A stretch of DNA of 10,077 bases from Acidimicrobiia bacterium (GCA_003230435.1 QIDW01000134.1:1-10077), one strand, 5' to 3'; numbered from the stretch's first letter, positions 1 to 7,167 are shown. The notes: generated by a model not told the origin, from the sequence alone. Numbers and translations: made by a program.

Positions 1-7
1 GAGCAAT

Positions 8-397
8 TCATAGGCTGAACCGGTGAGGCAACAGCTCATCGAGAGTGTGCTCTCTTACGACTGACCCGTCCCCAGCGGTCACGATGACCTTCTCGACTCC
101 GAACTCCGACATTGTCTGGCGGCAGTGACCGCACGGGTAGGCCCCTTCGACGTCGTCTGCATCGATACAGGCGACAGCAACACTGGCGATCTTTCGGATC
201 CCCTGGGAGACGGCTGTATTGATCGCTGTCGCTTCTGCGCACGAGGAAACCGGGTAGGCGGCATTCTCGATGTTGGCCCCCGTGAAGATCTCTCCGTTCG
301 CGCTGACCACAACGGCTCCAACCCGGAAATGCGAGTACGGAGAGTATGAGCTCTCAGCGGCCTTTCGGGCTGCGGCGGCAAGTTCGTCGGTGTTCAC
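8..397 (-). CDS. cdd: Cytidine deaminase (homotetrameric, zinc-dependent type)
   Basis: This gene encodes a 129-residue protein, the usual length of the short tetrameric cytidine deaminases, which hydrolyse cytidine and deoxycytidine to uridine and deoxyuridine in pyrimidine salvage in the cytosol. Visible family marks are YSPYSHFRVGA (18-28), the nucleoside-binding GANIENAAYP (40-49), the zinc/catalytic CAE (C53, E55) and PCGHC (88-92), whose two cysteines complete the zinc site. The residue after CAE is Ala, where many family members have Arg (CAERTA); other residues are known there in actinobacterial homologues, so I expect activity. The start is GTG at 397-395, overlapping the ftsY stop by four bases (GTGA), with GGAGG four bases upstream. 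It is therefore probably translated together with ftsY. The stop is at 10-8, so the gene is complete. Confidence 0.95.
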   Translation of the reverse strand: MNTDELAAAARKAAESSYSPYSHFRVGAVVVSANGEIFTGANIENAAYPVSSCAEATAINTAVSQGIRKIASVAVACIDADDVEGAYPCGHCRQTMSEFGVEKVIVTAGDGSVVREHTLDELLPHRFSL

Positions 398-1371
398 GAT
401 TCCTCCAGCAATGCATCAACAAAGATATCCGGGTCGAACGGGACGAGGTCGTCCATCCCCTCCCCCACACCAATCAGCTTGACGGGAACACCCAGGCTCT
501 TCTCGACAGCGATGATGATGCCACCACGCGCCGTGCCATCCAGTTTGGTCAGCACAATGCCAGTGACCGGCACCGCCTCGGCAAACTCACGTACCTGAGC
601 CAGACCGTTCTGACCCGCAGTTGCATCCAAGACCAAGAGCACCTCATCGACGAGGCCGTCGCCAGCAGCGACACGGTGGATCTTGCCTAACTCCGCCATC
701 AGGTTCTTCTTTCCGTGGAGTCGGCCCGCAGTATCGACGATCACGACATCGATCCCTTTCGCTCGAGCTGAAGCAAGGGTGTCAAAGGCGACAGAGGCAG
801 GGTCACCGCCAACCTGGCCTCCCACCACGTCGACGCCAACGCGGTCTCCCCAAGTTTGAAGTTGTTCATTTGCGGCGGCCCGGTAGGTGTCGGTTGCTCC
901 GAGAATCACGGTCTTACCCTCGTCCTTGAGTCCTTTGGCGAGCTTGGCGACCGTCGTTGTCTTTCCGGAACCGTTGACTCCCACCACCAGCCACACAGAA
1001 GGGTGGCTCCTCGTGGCCAAAGTGCGCCCTACCTTGCCCAACTCTCCCCGGAGTTGCGACGCCAGCGCATCTCTCGTCTCTTCGGCAGTCTCTGGCTTCG
1101 TGGAACGCACGCCATCGACAATCCGAGTGGTTGCCTCGACACCGACATCCGCCGCGAGAAGGGCGTCTTCGATTTCACCCCAGGTCGACCCGTCGATTCC
1201 CGAGCCCCACGCATGCCGGAGAGCCACCCCAAGAGTCTCCGCCGTCCTCGCCAGTCTGTTCCGCTCAACGCCGGAGTCTTTCGATTCACCTCTCCGGCGA
1301 ATCAGCAATAGCCCGATGAGCACCACTATCGCGGCGATGATCAACAGCGCGACCAGTGTGGTGTTATCCAT
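394..1371 (-). CDS. ftsY: Signal recognition particle receptor FtsY
   Basis: This gene encodes a 325-residue SRP-type GTPase that docks the SRP-ribosome complex at the inner membrane for co-translational membrane protein insertion. The N-terminus has a single hydrophobic stretch (about 6-24) followed by RRR, a membrane anchor as in other actinobacterial FtsY proteins. The helical N domain spans about 38-115. The NG GTPase domain shows the P-loop GVNGSGKTTT (131-140), DTYRAAANEQ (161-170), the G3 motif DTAGR (213-217), TKLDG (275-279) and GVGE (301-304). It ends in DLVPFDPDIFVDALL, typical of FtsY. The reading frame stays open upstream to 1512, but I chose ATG at 1371 because the hydrophobic anchor begins there and the upstream residues are a low-complexity read-through of the intergenic region. 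No strong ribosome binding site precedes it. The long acidic N-terminal A domain of the E. coli protein is absent. Confidence 0.93.
   Translation of the reverse strand: MDNTTLVALLIIAAIVVLIGLLLIRRRGESKDSGVERNRLARTAETLGVALRHAWGSGIDGSTWGEIEDALLAADVGVEATTRIVDGVRSTKPETAEETRDALASQLRGELGKVGRTLATRSHPSVWLVVGVNGSGKTTTVAKLAKGLKDEGKTVILGATDTYRAAANEQLQTWGDRVGVDVVGGQVGGDPASVAFDTLASARAKGIDVVIVDTAGRLHGKKNLMAELGKIHRVAAGDGLVDEVLLVLDATAGQNGLAQVREFAEAVPVTGIVLTKLDGTARGGIIIAVEKSLGVPVKLIGVGEGMDDLVPFDPDIFVDALLEES
402..406 (-). promoter_or_regulatory. Ribosome binding site of cdd
   Basis: On the minus strand GGAGG lies within the last codons of ftsY, four bases before the GTG at 397. It supports that GTG as the cdd start and makes coupled translation with ftsY likely. 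Confidence 0.7.
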
Positions 1372-1551
1372 TCGGAGCTGGAATCTACGTGCTCTCCAAC
1401 ATAGATACGGTCGCATGTCTCGGCGAGACAGGGGCGTCGCCTCGCCAGGACGCAGGACGAAGGCGCACCCGGGGCGGTGCGTCGAGGACGAGGACGCCGC
1501 GAGCGGCGTCATCTGTCCGTTGAAACGTCATCGTATTTATGTTGGGGGGCA
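1372..1551. other. smc-ftsY intergenic region, rich in inverted repeats
   Basis: No gene is supported in these 180 bases. Nearly all of it is built of inverted repeats: a long terminal pair, and inside it perfect repeats at 1416-1430 (7-1-7), 1464-1481 (6-base arms, 6-base loop) and 1493-1510 (8-base arms, 2-base spacer). An alternative pairing joins 1422-1427 to 1441-1446. No T-run follows any stem on either strand, so an intrinsic terminator is not indicated. I found no convincing promoter hexamers for ftsY here. Confidence 0.7.
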
Positions 1552-1552
1552 C
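1389..1552 (+). ncRNA. Candidate structured RNA or palindromic element (unrecognised)
   Basis: In plus-strand RNA, 1389-1411 pairs with 1530-1552 without a break: 23 pairs, of which four are G-U (1393-1548, 1395-1546, 1404-1537, 1410-1531). In minus-strand RNA these four become A-C mismatches. All four arm differences are transitions in the direction that keeps pairing on the plus strand, which mildly favours a plus-strand RNA. Inside the closing stem lie hairpins at 1416-1430, 1464-1481 and 1493-1510, giving a multi-branch fold. The right arm ends in the smc stop codon. I do not recognise a family: the SRP RNA core and other common RNA signatures are not seen. A DNA-level palindromic repeat unit, or a structured leader of ftsY on the minus strand, are alternatives. 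Transcription is not shown. Confidence 0.35.
1416..1430. promoter_or_regulatory. 15-base perfect palindrome, possible operator
   Basis: TGTCTCG-G-CGAGACA is a perfect 7-1-7 inverted repeat, 45 bases upstream of the ftsY start. It has the size and symmetry of a dimeric repressor site, but I know of no regulator with this site. It may equally be one hairpin of the larger folded element around it. Confidence 0.25.
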
Positions 1553-4500
1553 TAAGCCACCTGCTCGGAGACGACGGTTGTCATTTCCTTTCGGATCGCC
1601 TGGGACGAACCACCCGGCTCCATGGTCACTCCGTAGAGGACGTCGGCAGCCTCCATCGTCTGCTGCTGGTGGGTCACGATGAGAAGCTGCGCTCTCTGTC
1701 TGAATTCGTCGACGATGCGGAGAAAACGGCGCAGGTTGGTGTCGTCGAGGGCAGCCTCCACTTCGTCCAAGACATAGAAAGGGCTTGGTCGGGCTTCAAA
1801 CACTGCAAAAAGGAACGCCAGGGCCGCGAGGCTCCGCTCGCCACCGGAGAGCAGAGTCATATGGCTGACCTTCTTCCCCAGCGGTTGGGCATCGATCGCC
1901 ACACCTGATTGGGTGTCAGCCGGGTCAATCACCCGAAGCCGGCCGCGGCCGCCGGGGAAAAGGACACCGAAGTATTGCTCGTAGGCTTCAGCCACTTCGT
2001 TGAAAGCCGTCTGGAAACGCGATTCGATCTCTTCTTCCAGGACTGTGATGACTTTTCGGAGCTCAGACCGCGATGACTCGATGTCACTCATCTGGTTCGA
2101 CAGGAAGGTGTGACGCTCGTCCAACTCCCGGAACTCTTCGGCAGCCAGAGGGTTGATCGGCCCAAGACGGCTCAGCTGCGCGCTTCTCGACTCGAGGAGT
2201 TCCTCGAGGTTGGTGTCCTCCGGCAGTTCAGGTCGTGAGGCACCCATTGCCGCATCGGCATCCGAATCGGCATCACGTCGAATCGACTCGACAATCGCCT
2301 CGCGATGGAGACGAAGCTCTGCGAGTCGAACGTCGAGCTCGGCGCCACGCTCCCCAGCGTTGTTGATCGCCTTCAGCAGTGCGTCGTGTTCGGTTCGCAC
2401 CGCCTCCAGGTCTCCAAGGACGCCTTCGTTCTCATTCCGCAGACGAGTTTGACGGTCTCTGAGCTCGGAGATACGTCGCGCGAGCACCGACACGGCGCGC
2501 TGGGCGAACCCCTCCACAGCAGCAAGTCTGTCCGGGTCGGTTTCCGGTCTACGGCCGGACCCAAGACGCTGGACTTCAACTTCGATACGGGCTAATCGCT
2601 CATGAAGAAGACGCTCGCGCTCAACGATGCTCCGAAGTTTCCCTGCGGCATCTTGCCACTCAGAACGGGCCACCTCGCGATCAGCGGCGAGCTGGAGACG
2701 CCGCGCCTCCAGTTCATCCCAGACCCTGATTCGCTCCGCCTCTTCGCCTTGAATGGCCTCGAGACGGGATCTCAACTCCGCCATCAGACGTTGCCCTTCG
2801 TCAATCGAATCGGTCAAGGAAGCCTTTCGCTCCTCCAACCTGGCCTGCTCTTCCTCGATTGAGTCAACTGACTTCTGGAGTCGCCCCATGGCTTCGGATC
2901 GTCCGGCCAATCCGGCTTCGGCCGACTCGAGACGCTCGAGCGCTGCCCTCTCCACCTCGCGGCTGGTTTCAAAGTCACGTCGCGCGGCCGTGTGAATCGA
3001 CTCGGCGCGAGCCAAGGCGGTTGATGATTTCTCCAGTGCGACCTCTGCCGTCTCCAACATCGCCACACCGGCGCCGTCGGGGTTGGCAATGTGCACACCA
3101 GAAACTGAGATGAGATCGCCTTCGGGGGTCACTGCACGGAGAGCCGGGTACTTGGCGATCAGGTCCCACCCGCTCACCCAACCCTCAACAAGGACAACAT
3201 CGCCCAGGAGGCGTGTGGCAAGACCCTGATGGGCATGAGGCCCGAGCCGGTCGATCAACGCCTCGACGCCTAGGTTCTCAGCGACTTCCTTGGCGGGCGC
3301 AGACCCTTCAGACATGGCGGAGACCACCGGAACAGAACCTCCACCGGAGCTCTTCACAGTCTCCACGACCTTGCGAACAGTCTCGACGTCCTCAAATGCA
3401 ACCGCATCCGCCCAACGACCCAAGGCTGTGCCGACGGCGGCTTCTATACCGTCGGGGATGTCAAGCTGAGAGATCAAAGATCCGATCACTCCTTTTGCCC
3501 CTTCGACCAACAGGCGCGCTTCGGAGTCGAAGCGGCCTTCGAAAGCGGCCTTTATGGCATCCACCCTGGCCTCTGCCGAGGCCACCTCCAGACGACTCGT
3601 CGCCCTGGTCTCCTCGGCCGTCGACCAGGCCTCCTGGTCTGTTGTGCGCTGAGCTGAGGCGTCGTCATATGCTGTCTGAATCGCGGAGATCTCCTCGTCG
3701 ATCTTCTTGATCTCTCCGTTGACGCGATCTACCTCCGCGGTTTCATCGCGTCTCTGTGATGCGATTACTTCGAGTCGGTGAGTTACGCCTTTCCGCTCGC
3801 GATCATCACGAATCCGAGCTGACTCCAGAGAACTGAGCTCTCCCCGCGCAGCTGCGAAGGCTCCCTCGGGCGAAAGCGCGTTCTGCGTGGCAACAGCTCG
3901 CTCTTCGTCTTCGAGCCGACGGAACCTCATCTCGGCCCTATCGGCCACCGACGCCGCCTCTCGGCGATCCCCGTCAATGGACAGGATTTCGTCGTTGATC
4001 GCCCCCGTCTCGCGCTCGAGGTCGTCTCGCCGCTCGACCGCAGCCTCACGTCGTCCGCTGATGGCACGACGACGCTCATGGGCAACTGAGGCAACACGCA
4101 AAAGACGCTCAATGGTGGTCTCCAGCATCGCAGCTGCGGATGTGTCACGATCGAGGTCGAGGCCCACCTGTTTGGCTGTTTCTGTAAGAGGAGCGAGCCG
4201 GGCAGAAAGATCCTCGACCTTGCGCCGATCAACGTCGAGGGTTTCGTGAAGCCGGGACTTCTCTGACGTCGCGATTGTCAGACCTCGATCGTGCTGAGCA
4301 AGGGCCTTGCCACCGAGATAGAGCCGGAGAGCTGTCACTTCGCTCTTCAGGCCGTCGTATCGCTCGGCGGCGCGTGCCTGACGACGGAGCGGGCGCATTT
4401 GGCGTGCAATCTCGCCCAGAAGGTCATGGAGACGAACAAGATCGTCATCGGTTCTCTCCAGCCGTCGTTCGGAGCGTTCCTTACGCCGACGATGCTTGAG

Positions 4501-5001
4501 GATTCCGGCGGCCTCCTCGATGACCGCACGGTGCTCCTCGGGTGAGGCGTTGAGCACGGTGCCAATCTCGCCCTGGCCGATGATCACATGCTGGTGACGT
4601 CCGACGCCAGAGTCGGAGAGCAAATCCTGGATGTCGAGAAGACGACAGTTGACCCCGTTGAGCTCGTAGTCACTCGAGCCATCCCGATAGAGCCGCCGGG
4701 TGATCGAGATCTCATCGAGATCGAGGCCAATCATGCGCTCGGTGTTATCAACCACAAGGGTCACCTCGGCCTTGCCCAGCGAAGGACGGGTGGCTGTGCC
4801 GGCGAAGATCACATCGTCCATCTTCTGGGTGCGCAGTGTCTTGGTTGACTGAGTGCCGAGGACCCAGGACAAAGCGTCGACAAGATTGGATTTACCCGTG
4901 CCGTTGGGACCAACGACAACCGTCACACCCGGACGGAACTCGAGACGCGTGCGATCGGCGAACGACTTGAAACCGCTGAGTTTTAGTGACTTCAGATACA
5001 C
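1552..5001 (-). CDS. smc: Chromosome segregation protein SMC
   Basis: This gene encodes a 1149-residue SMC ATPase, close to the usual 1150-1200. SMC dimers with ScpA and ScpB load near the origin and extrude DNA loops to organise and separate chromosomes. The N-terminal head starts MYLKSLKLSGFKSFA and has Walker A GPNGTGKSN (31-39; Thr where Ser is commoner) and the Q-loop IGQGEIG (141-147). Two coiled-coil arms (about 165-495 and 650-1000) flank a hinge (about 500-640, starting GAKGVIGSLI). The C-terminal head has the signature LSGGE (1051-1055) and Walker B FYVLDEVEAALDD (1075-1087). Start is GTG at 5001-4999, fixed by the canonical N-terminus, with only a weak AGG upstream. It lies 63 bases downstream of acyP, in the order known from Mycobacterium (acyP, smc, ftsY). 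The 63-base gap shows no clear promoter or terminator. Confidence 0.97.
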   Translation of the reverse strand: MYLKSLKLSGFKSFADRTRLEFRPGVTVVVGPNGTGKSNLVDALSWVLGTQSTKTLRTQKMDDVIFAGTATRPSLGKAEVTLVVDNTERMIGLDLDEISITRRLYRDGSSDYELNGVNCRLLDIQDLLSDSGVGRHQHVIIGQGEIGTVLNASPEEHRAVIEEAAGILKHRRRKERSERRLERTDDDLVRLHDLLGEIARQMRPLRRQARAAERYDGLKSEVTALRLYLGGKALAQHDRGLTIATSEKSRLHETLDVDRRKVEDLSARLAPLTETAKQVGLDLDRDTSAAAMLETTIERLLRVASVAHERRRAISGRREAAVERRDDLERETGAINDEILSIDGDRREAASVADRAEMRFRRLEDEERAVATQNALSPEGAFAAARGELSSLESARIRDDRERKGVTHRLEVIASQRRDETAEVDRVNGEIKKIDEEISAIQTAYDDASAQRTTDQEAWSTAEETRATSRLEVASAEARVDAIKAAFEGRFDSEARLLVEGAKGVIGSLISQLDIPDGIEAAVGTALGRWADAVAFEDVETVRKVVETVKSSGGGSVPVVSAMSEGSAPAKEVAENLGVEALIDRLGPHAHQGLATRLLGDVVLVEGWVSGWDLIAKYPALRAVTPEGDLISVSGVHIANPDGAGVAMLETAEVALEKSSTALARAESIHTAARRDFETSREVERAALERLESAEAGLAGRSEAMGRLQKSVDSIEEEQARLEERKASLTDSIDEGQRLMAELRSRLEAIQGEEAERIRVWDELEARRLQLAADREVARSEWQDAAGKLRSIVERERLLHERLARIEVEVQRLGSGRRPETDPDRLAAVEGFAQRAVSVLARRISELRDRQTRLRNENEGVLGDLEAVRTEHDALLKAINNAGERGAELDVRLAELRLHREAIVESIRRDADSDADAAMGASRPELPEDTNLEELLESRSAQLSRLGPINPLAAEEFRELDERHTFLSNQMSDIESSRSELRKVITVLEEEIESRFQTAFNEVAEAYEQYFGVLFPGGRGRLRVIDPADTQSGVAIDAQPLGKKVSHMTLLSGGERSLAALAFLFAVFEARPSPFYVLDEVEAALDDTNLRRFLRIVDEFRQRAQLLIVTHQQQTMEAADVLYGVTMEPGGSSQAIRKEMTTVVSEQVA

Positions 5002-5064
5002 AGCTGACTACCTGGCAAATAACACGTCTGTGATTGTTCGGTCAGGCTAACGAAAACCAGTTGT

Positions 5065-5361
5065 TTAGCGGGTTATTGCCACATTCGGATGAATAAGGAA
5101 GTCGGTCAGCGTCTCATCCGGTCGCGCCGTCTCTGACTCAACCCCACTGACAGCGGCCATGGATGGGCCGGCCCAGGCCCATGTGATCAGCCGGTCAAGG
5201 GCTTCGGTCTCCCCCTGGGCAAACAACTCGACCCTCCCGTCTGGGAGATTGCGCACCCAACCAGTCAGATCGAGAGATCGGGCAACGCTCCGACACGTTT
5301 GGCGGTATCCGACCTCCTGGACCTGGCCGCTCACCCACGCGTGGACAGCTCCTCGAGTCAT
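5065..5361 (-). CDS. acyP: Acylphosphatase
   Basis: This gene encodes a 98-residue protein of the acylphosphatase family, small cytosolic enzymes that hydrolyse the carboxyl-phosphate bond of acylphosphates. The phosphate loop VSGQVQEVGYR (10-20) carries the catalytic Arg (R20), and GWVRNLPDGRVEL (34-46) carries the catalytic Asn (N38). The loop has Glu at residue 16, where the family pattern VQGV has Gly, an unusual change next to the phosphate site. The frame is open upstream to 5442, but that extension would lie over mutM. I chose ATG at 5361, which overlaps the mutM stop by four bases (ATGA) and gives normal family length. No strong ribosome binding site is present, consistent with coupling to mutM. 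The gene lies between mutM and smc as in Mycobacterium. The family's cellular role in bacteria is not well established. Confidence 0.9.
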   Translation of the reverse strand: MTRGAVHAWVSGQVQEVGYRQTCRSVARSLDLTGWVRNLPDGRVELFAQGETEALDRLITWAWAGPSMAAVSGVESETARPDETLTDFLIHPNVAITR

Positions 5362-6215
5362 AGTTTCTGGCACCCGGGACAGAAGTGAGTTGATCGTGAT
5401 CGGACAACGATCCTTTCGATGGGAGTGCCGCACGTAAAACATGGCTCATCTGTCCTGGCGTAGACACCAAGACGGCTCAGATTGTCTCCGGCTTGGCCGT
5501 CGGGAAGAAGGTAGGCCAGATCTCCCAGGGTGGTTCCTCCGCTCTCGATCGCTTCGGACAGGACTTTCCCTATGGCCAGGAGCAGCCCGGCAACTTCGGT
5601 CGTTTCGAGATCTCCACCCGGTGTCAAAGGATGGATTCCTGCGAGATGAAGGGCCTCGTCGGCGTAGATGTTGCCAAGGCCGGCTATCGGACCCTGATCC
5701 AGGAGGAGAGCCTTGATCGGCGCGGTTCGACCGTTCAGCGCGTTCATCAGAGTCGGAGCACTCGGAGGGTCAACCCAGGCATCGGGGCCAAGTCTGGAAA
5801 GACCGGAGTCTGAAAGCTCATCCTCATCAAAAGCAGCGATGAAACCAAAAGTCCGGGGATCGATGAATCTGACCTCGACACCGTCATCAAGTGTGGCGAC
5901 AAAGTGGGTGTGCGGGGCCCGCTCTTCAGTTTTCACAGACTCGGCGGCATCGGTTTTGGCGGCAACGCTGAAACGCCCCGACATCCCCAGGTGAGCGACC
6001 ATGGTGTAGCCGTCATCCAATCCGACGACCAGGAACTTGCCGTGCCGACCGACCGTCTCGACCCGTCTACCCGTCAGCCGGGACTCGATCTCACCCGTCG
6101 TTGCGTTATACCTGCCAGTGCGGGTGTGTGTCACACGAACACTCTGAAACCTTCGTCCCACCATGGCACCTTCAAGATGCCGACGTGTGATCTCGACTTC
6201 GGGGAGTTCGGGCAG
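5358..6215 (-). CDS. mutM: Formamidopyrimidine-DNA glycosylase (Fpg/MutM)
   Basis: This gene encodes a 285-residue bifunctional glycosylase/AP lyase that removes 8-oxoguanine and ring-opened purines from DNA. After the initiator comes PELPEVE, giving the N-terminal Pro nucleophile and Glu that define the family. K60 in GRHGKFLV matches the essential beta-hairpin lysine. The helix-two-turn-helix is around 173-196 (DQGPIAGLGNIYADEAL), and the C-terminal zinc finger has C259, C262, C279 and C282. The frame is open to 6371, but because catalysis needs Pro directly after the removed initiator, translation must start at the codon before it. That codon is CTG (6215-6213), preceded by GGAGG at ideal spacing. 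The gene overlaps acyP by four bases. Upstream a divergent membrane gene starts only 40 bases away, so the mutM promoter probably lies in that gap or within the membrane gene. Confidence 0.95.
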   Translation of the reverse strand: MPELPEVEITRRHLEGAMVGRRFQSVRVTHTRTGRYNATTGEIESRLTGRRVETVGRHGKFLVVGLDDGYTMVAHLGMSGRFSVAAKTDAAESVKTEERAPHTHFVATLDDGVEVRFIDPRTFGFIAAFDEDELSDSGLSRLGPDAWVDPPSAPTLMNALNGRTAPIKALLLDQGPIAGLGNIYADEALHLAGIHPLTPGGDLETTEVAGLLLAIGKVLSEAIESGGTTLGDLAYLLPDGQAGDNLSRLGVYARTDEPCFTCGTPIERIVVRSRSTHFCPGCQKL

Positions 6216-6220
6216 AAAGG

Positions 6221-6225
6221 CCTCC
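6221..6225 (-). promoter_or_regulatory. Ribosome binding site of mutM (supports a CTG start)
   Basis: GGAGG on the minus strand stands five bases before the CTG at 6215-6213. Its placement agrees with the biochemical need for Pro as residue two and supports CTG as the true initiator rather than the in-frame TTG or ATG codons further upstream. Confidence 0.75.
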
Positions 6226-6255
6226 AATGAGAGCCCGGTTACGGTACCCATCCCC

Positions 6256-7167
6256 ATGCAGATAGCTCCACGCCCGTTTGGCCAGATACTTGGCGAGGCC
6301 ATCAACAGGCTGGGCCGAACCTGGAAGCCTCTCGCCTCCACGGCCCTCCTCGTCTTCATACCGGTCGGCATCCTGACCCTTCTCGCCTTTCAGATGACAG
6401 GTGCCATCGATTTCCTCGAACTTGTGTTCAACGACCCCGGGGCTCTCAACAATCTCCCCCCCGATGTGTTCTTCGAAGTCGCACAACCTTTCATAAAGGC
6501 GGTCGTGATCGCTGTGGTGCTCCAAATGATCGCCACACTCTTCGTCTATCTCACGGTCCACCACATTGTTGCTTCGGACATATCCGGGGAGCCAGTTTCT
6601 GGACCCGTGGCGAGGCGGCACGCGTTGAGGCTCATGGGAGTTGGTCTTGTCGCCGGACTTGTCGGCCTCATCGTGATCGGAGTGATCATGGGGATAGGTC
6701 TCGCGATCTGGCTTGTTCCGTTCGCGCTCGTCGGCACGCCCAACGCCACAAGCAGTTTGGTGGCCGTGCTCCTCTTTCTGGCCTTCGTCGGACCCGGTAT
6801 CTGGCTTCTCATCTCGTTCTCCATGGCGTCGTCGGTGATAGCCATCGAGAGAAGCGGGCCGATTCGCGCCCTGTCGAGAAGTCTCAGCCTGGTCAAAGGC
6901 CGATGGTGGCCAACGCTCGGCTTTCTGCTGATGGTGGGACTTCTTGGGTCGGTGGCGATTCAACTGATCCAGCTGGTCGCGATTCCGCTATCAGTGGTTG
7001 GAGACTTTGGTACCGGAATCTCCCTGGTGTCGGCTTTGGGCATTGGAGCCCAGGGATTGATAGTCGCAGGGATCGGTGCCATGTACACGTCCTGGTACAT
7101 CGACCTGCGGGCAAGGCAGGAGGAACTGCTCAGCGAGGATCTTCTTCAAGTGCCTCCTGAGAGCTGA
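6256..7167 (+). CDS. Multi-pass membrane protein, GPDPase-membrane-domain/YciC-like
   Basis: This gene encodes a 303-residue protein with about six hydrophobic segments (roughly 27-47, 80-103, 126-158, 168-196, 219-247 and 254-278), a basic amphipathic N-terminus (RPFGQILGEAINRLGRTWK) and a charged C-terminal tail. The stretch GPIRALSRSLSLVKGRWW (201-218) between late membrane segments, and the ending WYIDLRARQEE, resemble a family of actinobacterial and firmicute membrane proteins related to the membrane domain of glycerophosphodiester phosphodiesterase. No catalytic domain is attached and the function is unknown. I chose ATG at 6256 because the family-like N-terminus begins there; the frame is open from 6163, but that part lies over mutM. 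There is no clear ribosome binding site. It is the only plus-strand gene in the window, divergent from mutM (40-base gap) and overlapping the end of rnc tail to tail over 7130-7167. Confidence 0.82.
   Translation: MQIAPRPFGQILGEAINRLGRTWKPLASTALLVFIPVGILTLLAFQMTGAIDFLELVFNDPGALNNLPPDVFFEVAQPFIKAVVIAVVLQMIATLFVYLTVHHIVASDISGEPVSGPVARRHALRLMGVGLVAGLVGLIVIGVIMGIGLAIWLVPFALVGTPNATSSLVAVLLFLAFVGPGIWLLISFSMASSVIAIERSGPIRALSRSLSLVKGRWWPTLGFLLMVGLLGSVAIQLIQLVAIPLSVVGDFGTGISLVSALGIGAQGLIVAGIGAMYTSWYIDLRARQEELLSEDLLQVPPES

Noticed and set aside
1493..1510. Intrinsic terminator of smc
   Set aside because: The stem is perfect and GC-rich, but no T-run follows it on either strand.
1372..1512. N-terminal extension of FtsY to 1512
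   Set aside because: The extra 47 residues are compositionally odd and come before a typical membrane anchor; the region is better explained as intergenic repeats.
1389..1552. SRP (4.5S) RNA or 6S RNA next to ftsY
   Set aside because: The conserved SRP apical core (GGAAGGAAGCAG-like) is missing, and a multi-branch fold does not fit the 6S long hairpin with a central bubble.
887..1555. A 222-codon plus-strand open frame over ftsY and the smc-ftsY gap
   Set aside because: It is the antisense of ftsY, rich in S, R and P with no recognisable domain, and FtsY is certain on the other strand.
5002..5064. Promoter of smc in the acyP-smc gap
   Set aside because: The best hexamers I could pair (CTGACC and TGTTAT) match four of six each with a 15-base spacer, too weak to annotate.
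6216..6255. Divergent promoters between mutM and the membrane gene
   Set aside because: A promoter must lie near here, but no -35/-10 pair stands out on either strand.
6216..6371. N-terminal extension of MutM to 6371
   Set aside because: It would bury the catalytic N-terminal proline and overlap the start of the membrane gene.
6172..6963. A 263-codon minus-strand open frame opposite the membrane protein gene
   Set aside because: The product is a charged, H/D/R/E-rich sequence with no domain; the plus-strand frame has clear membrane segments and a family-like motif.
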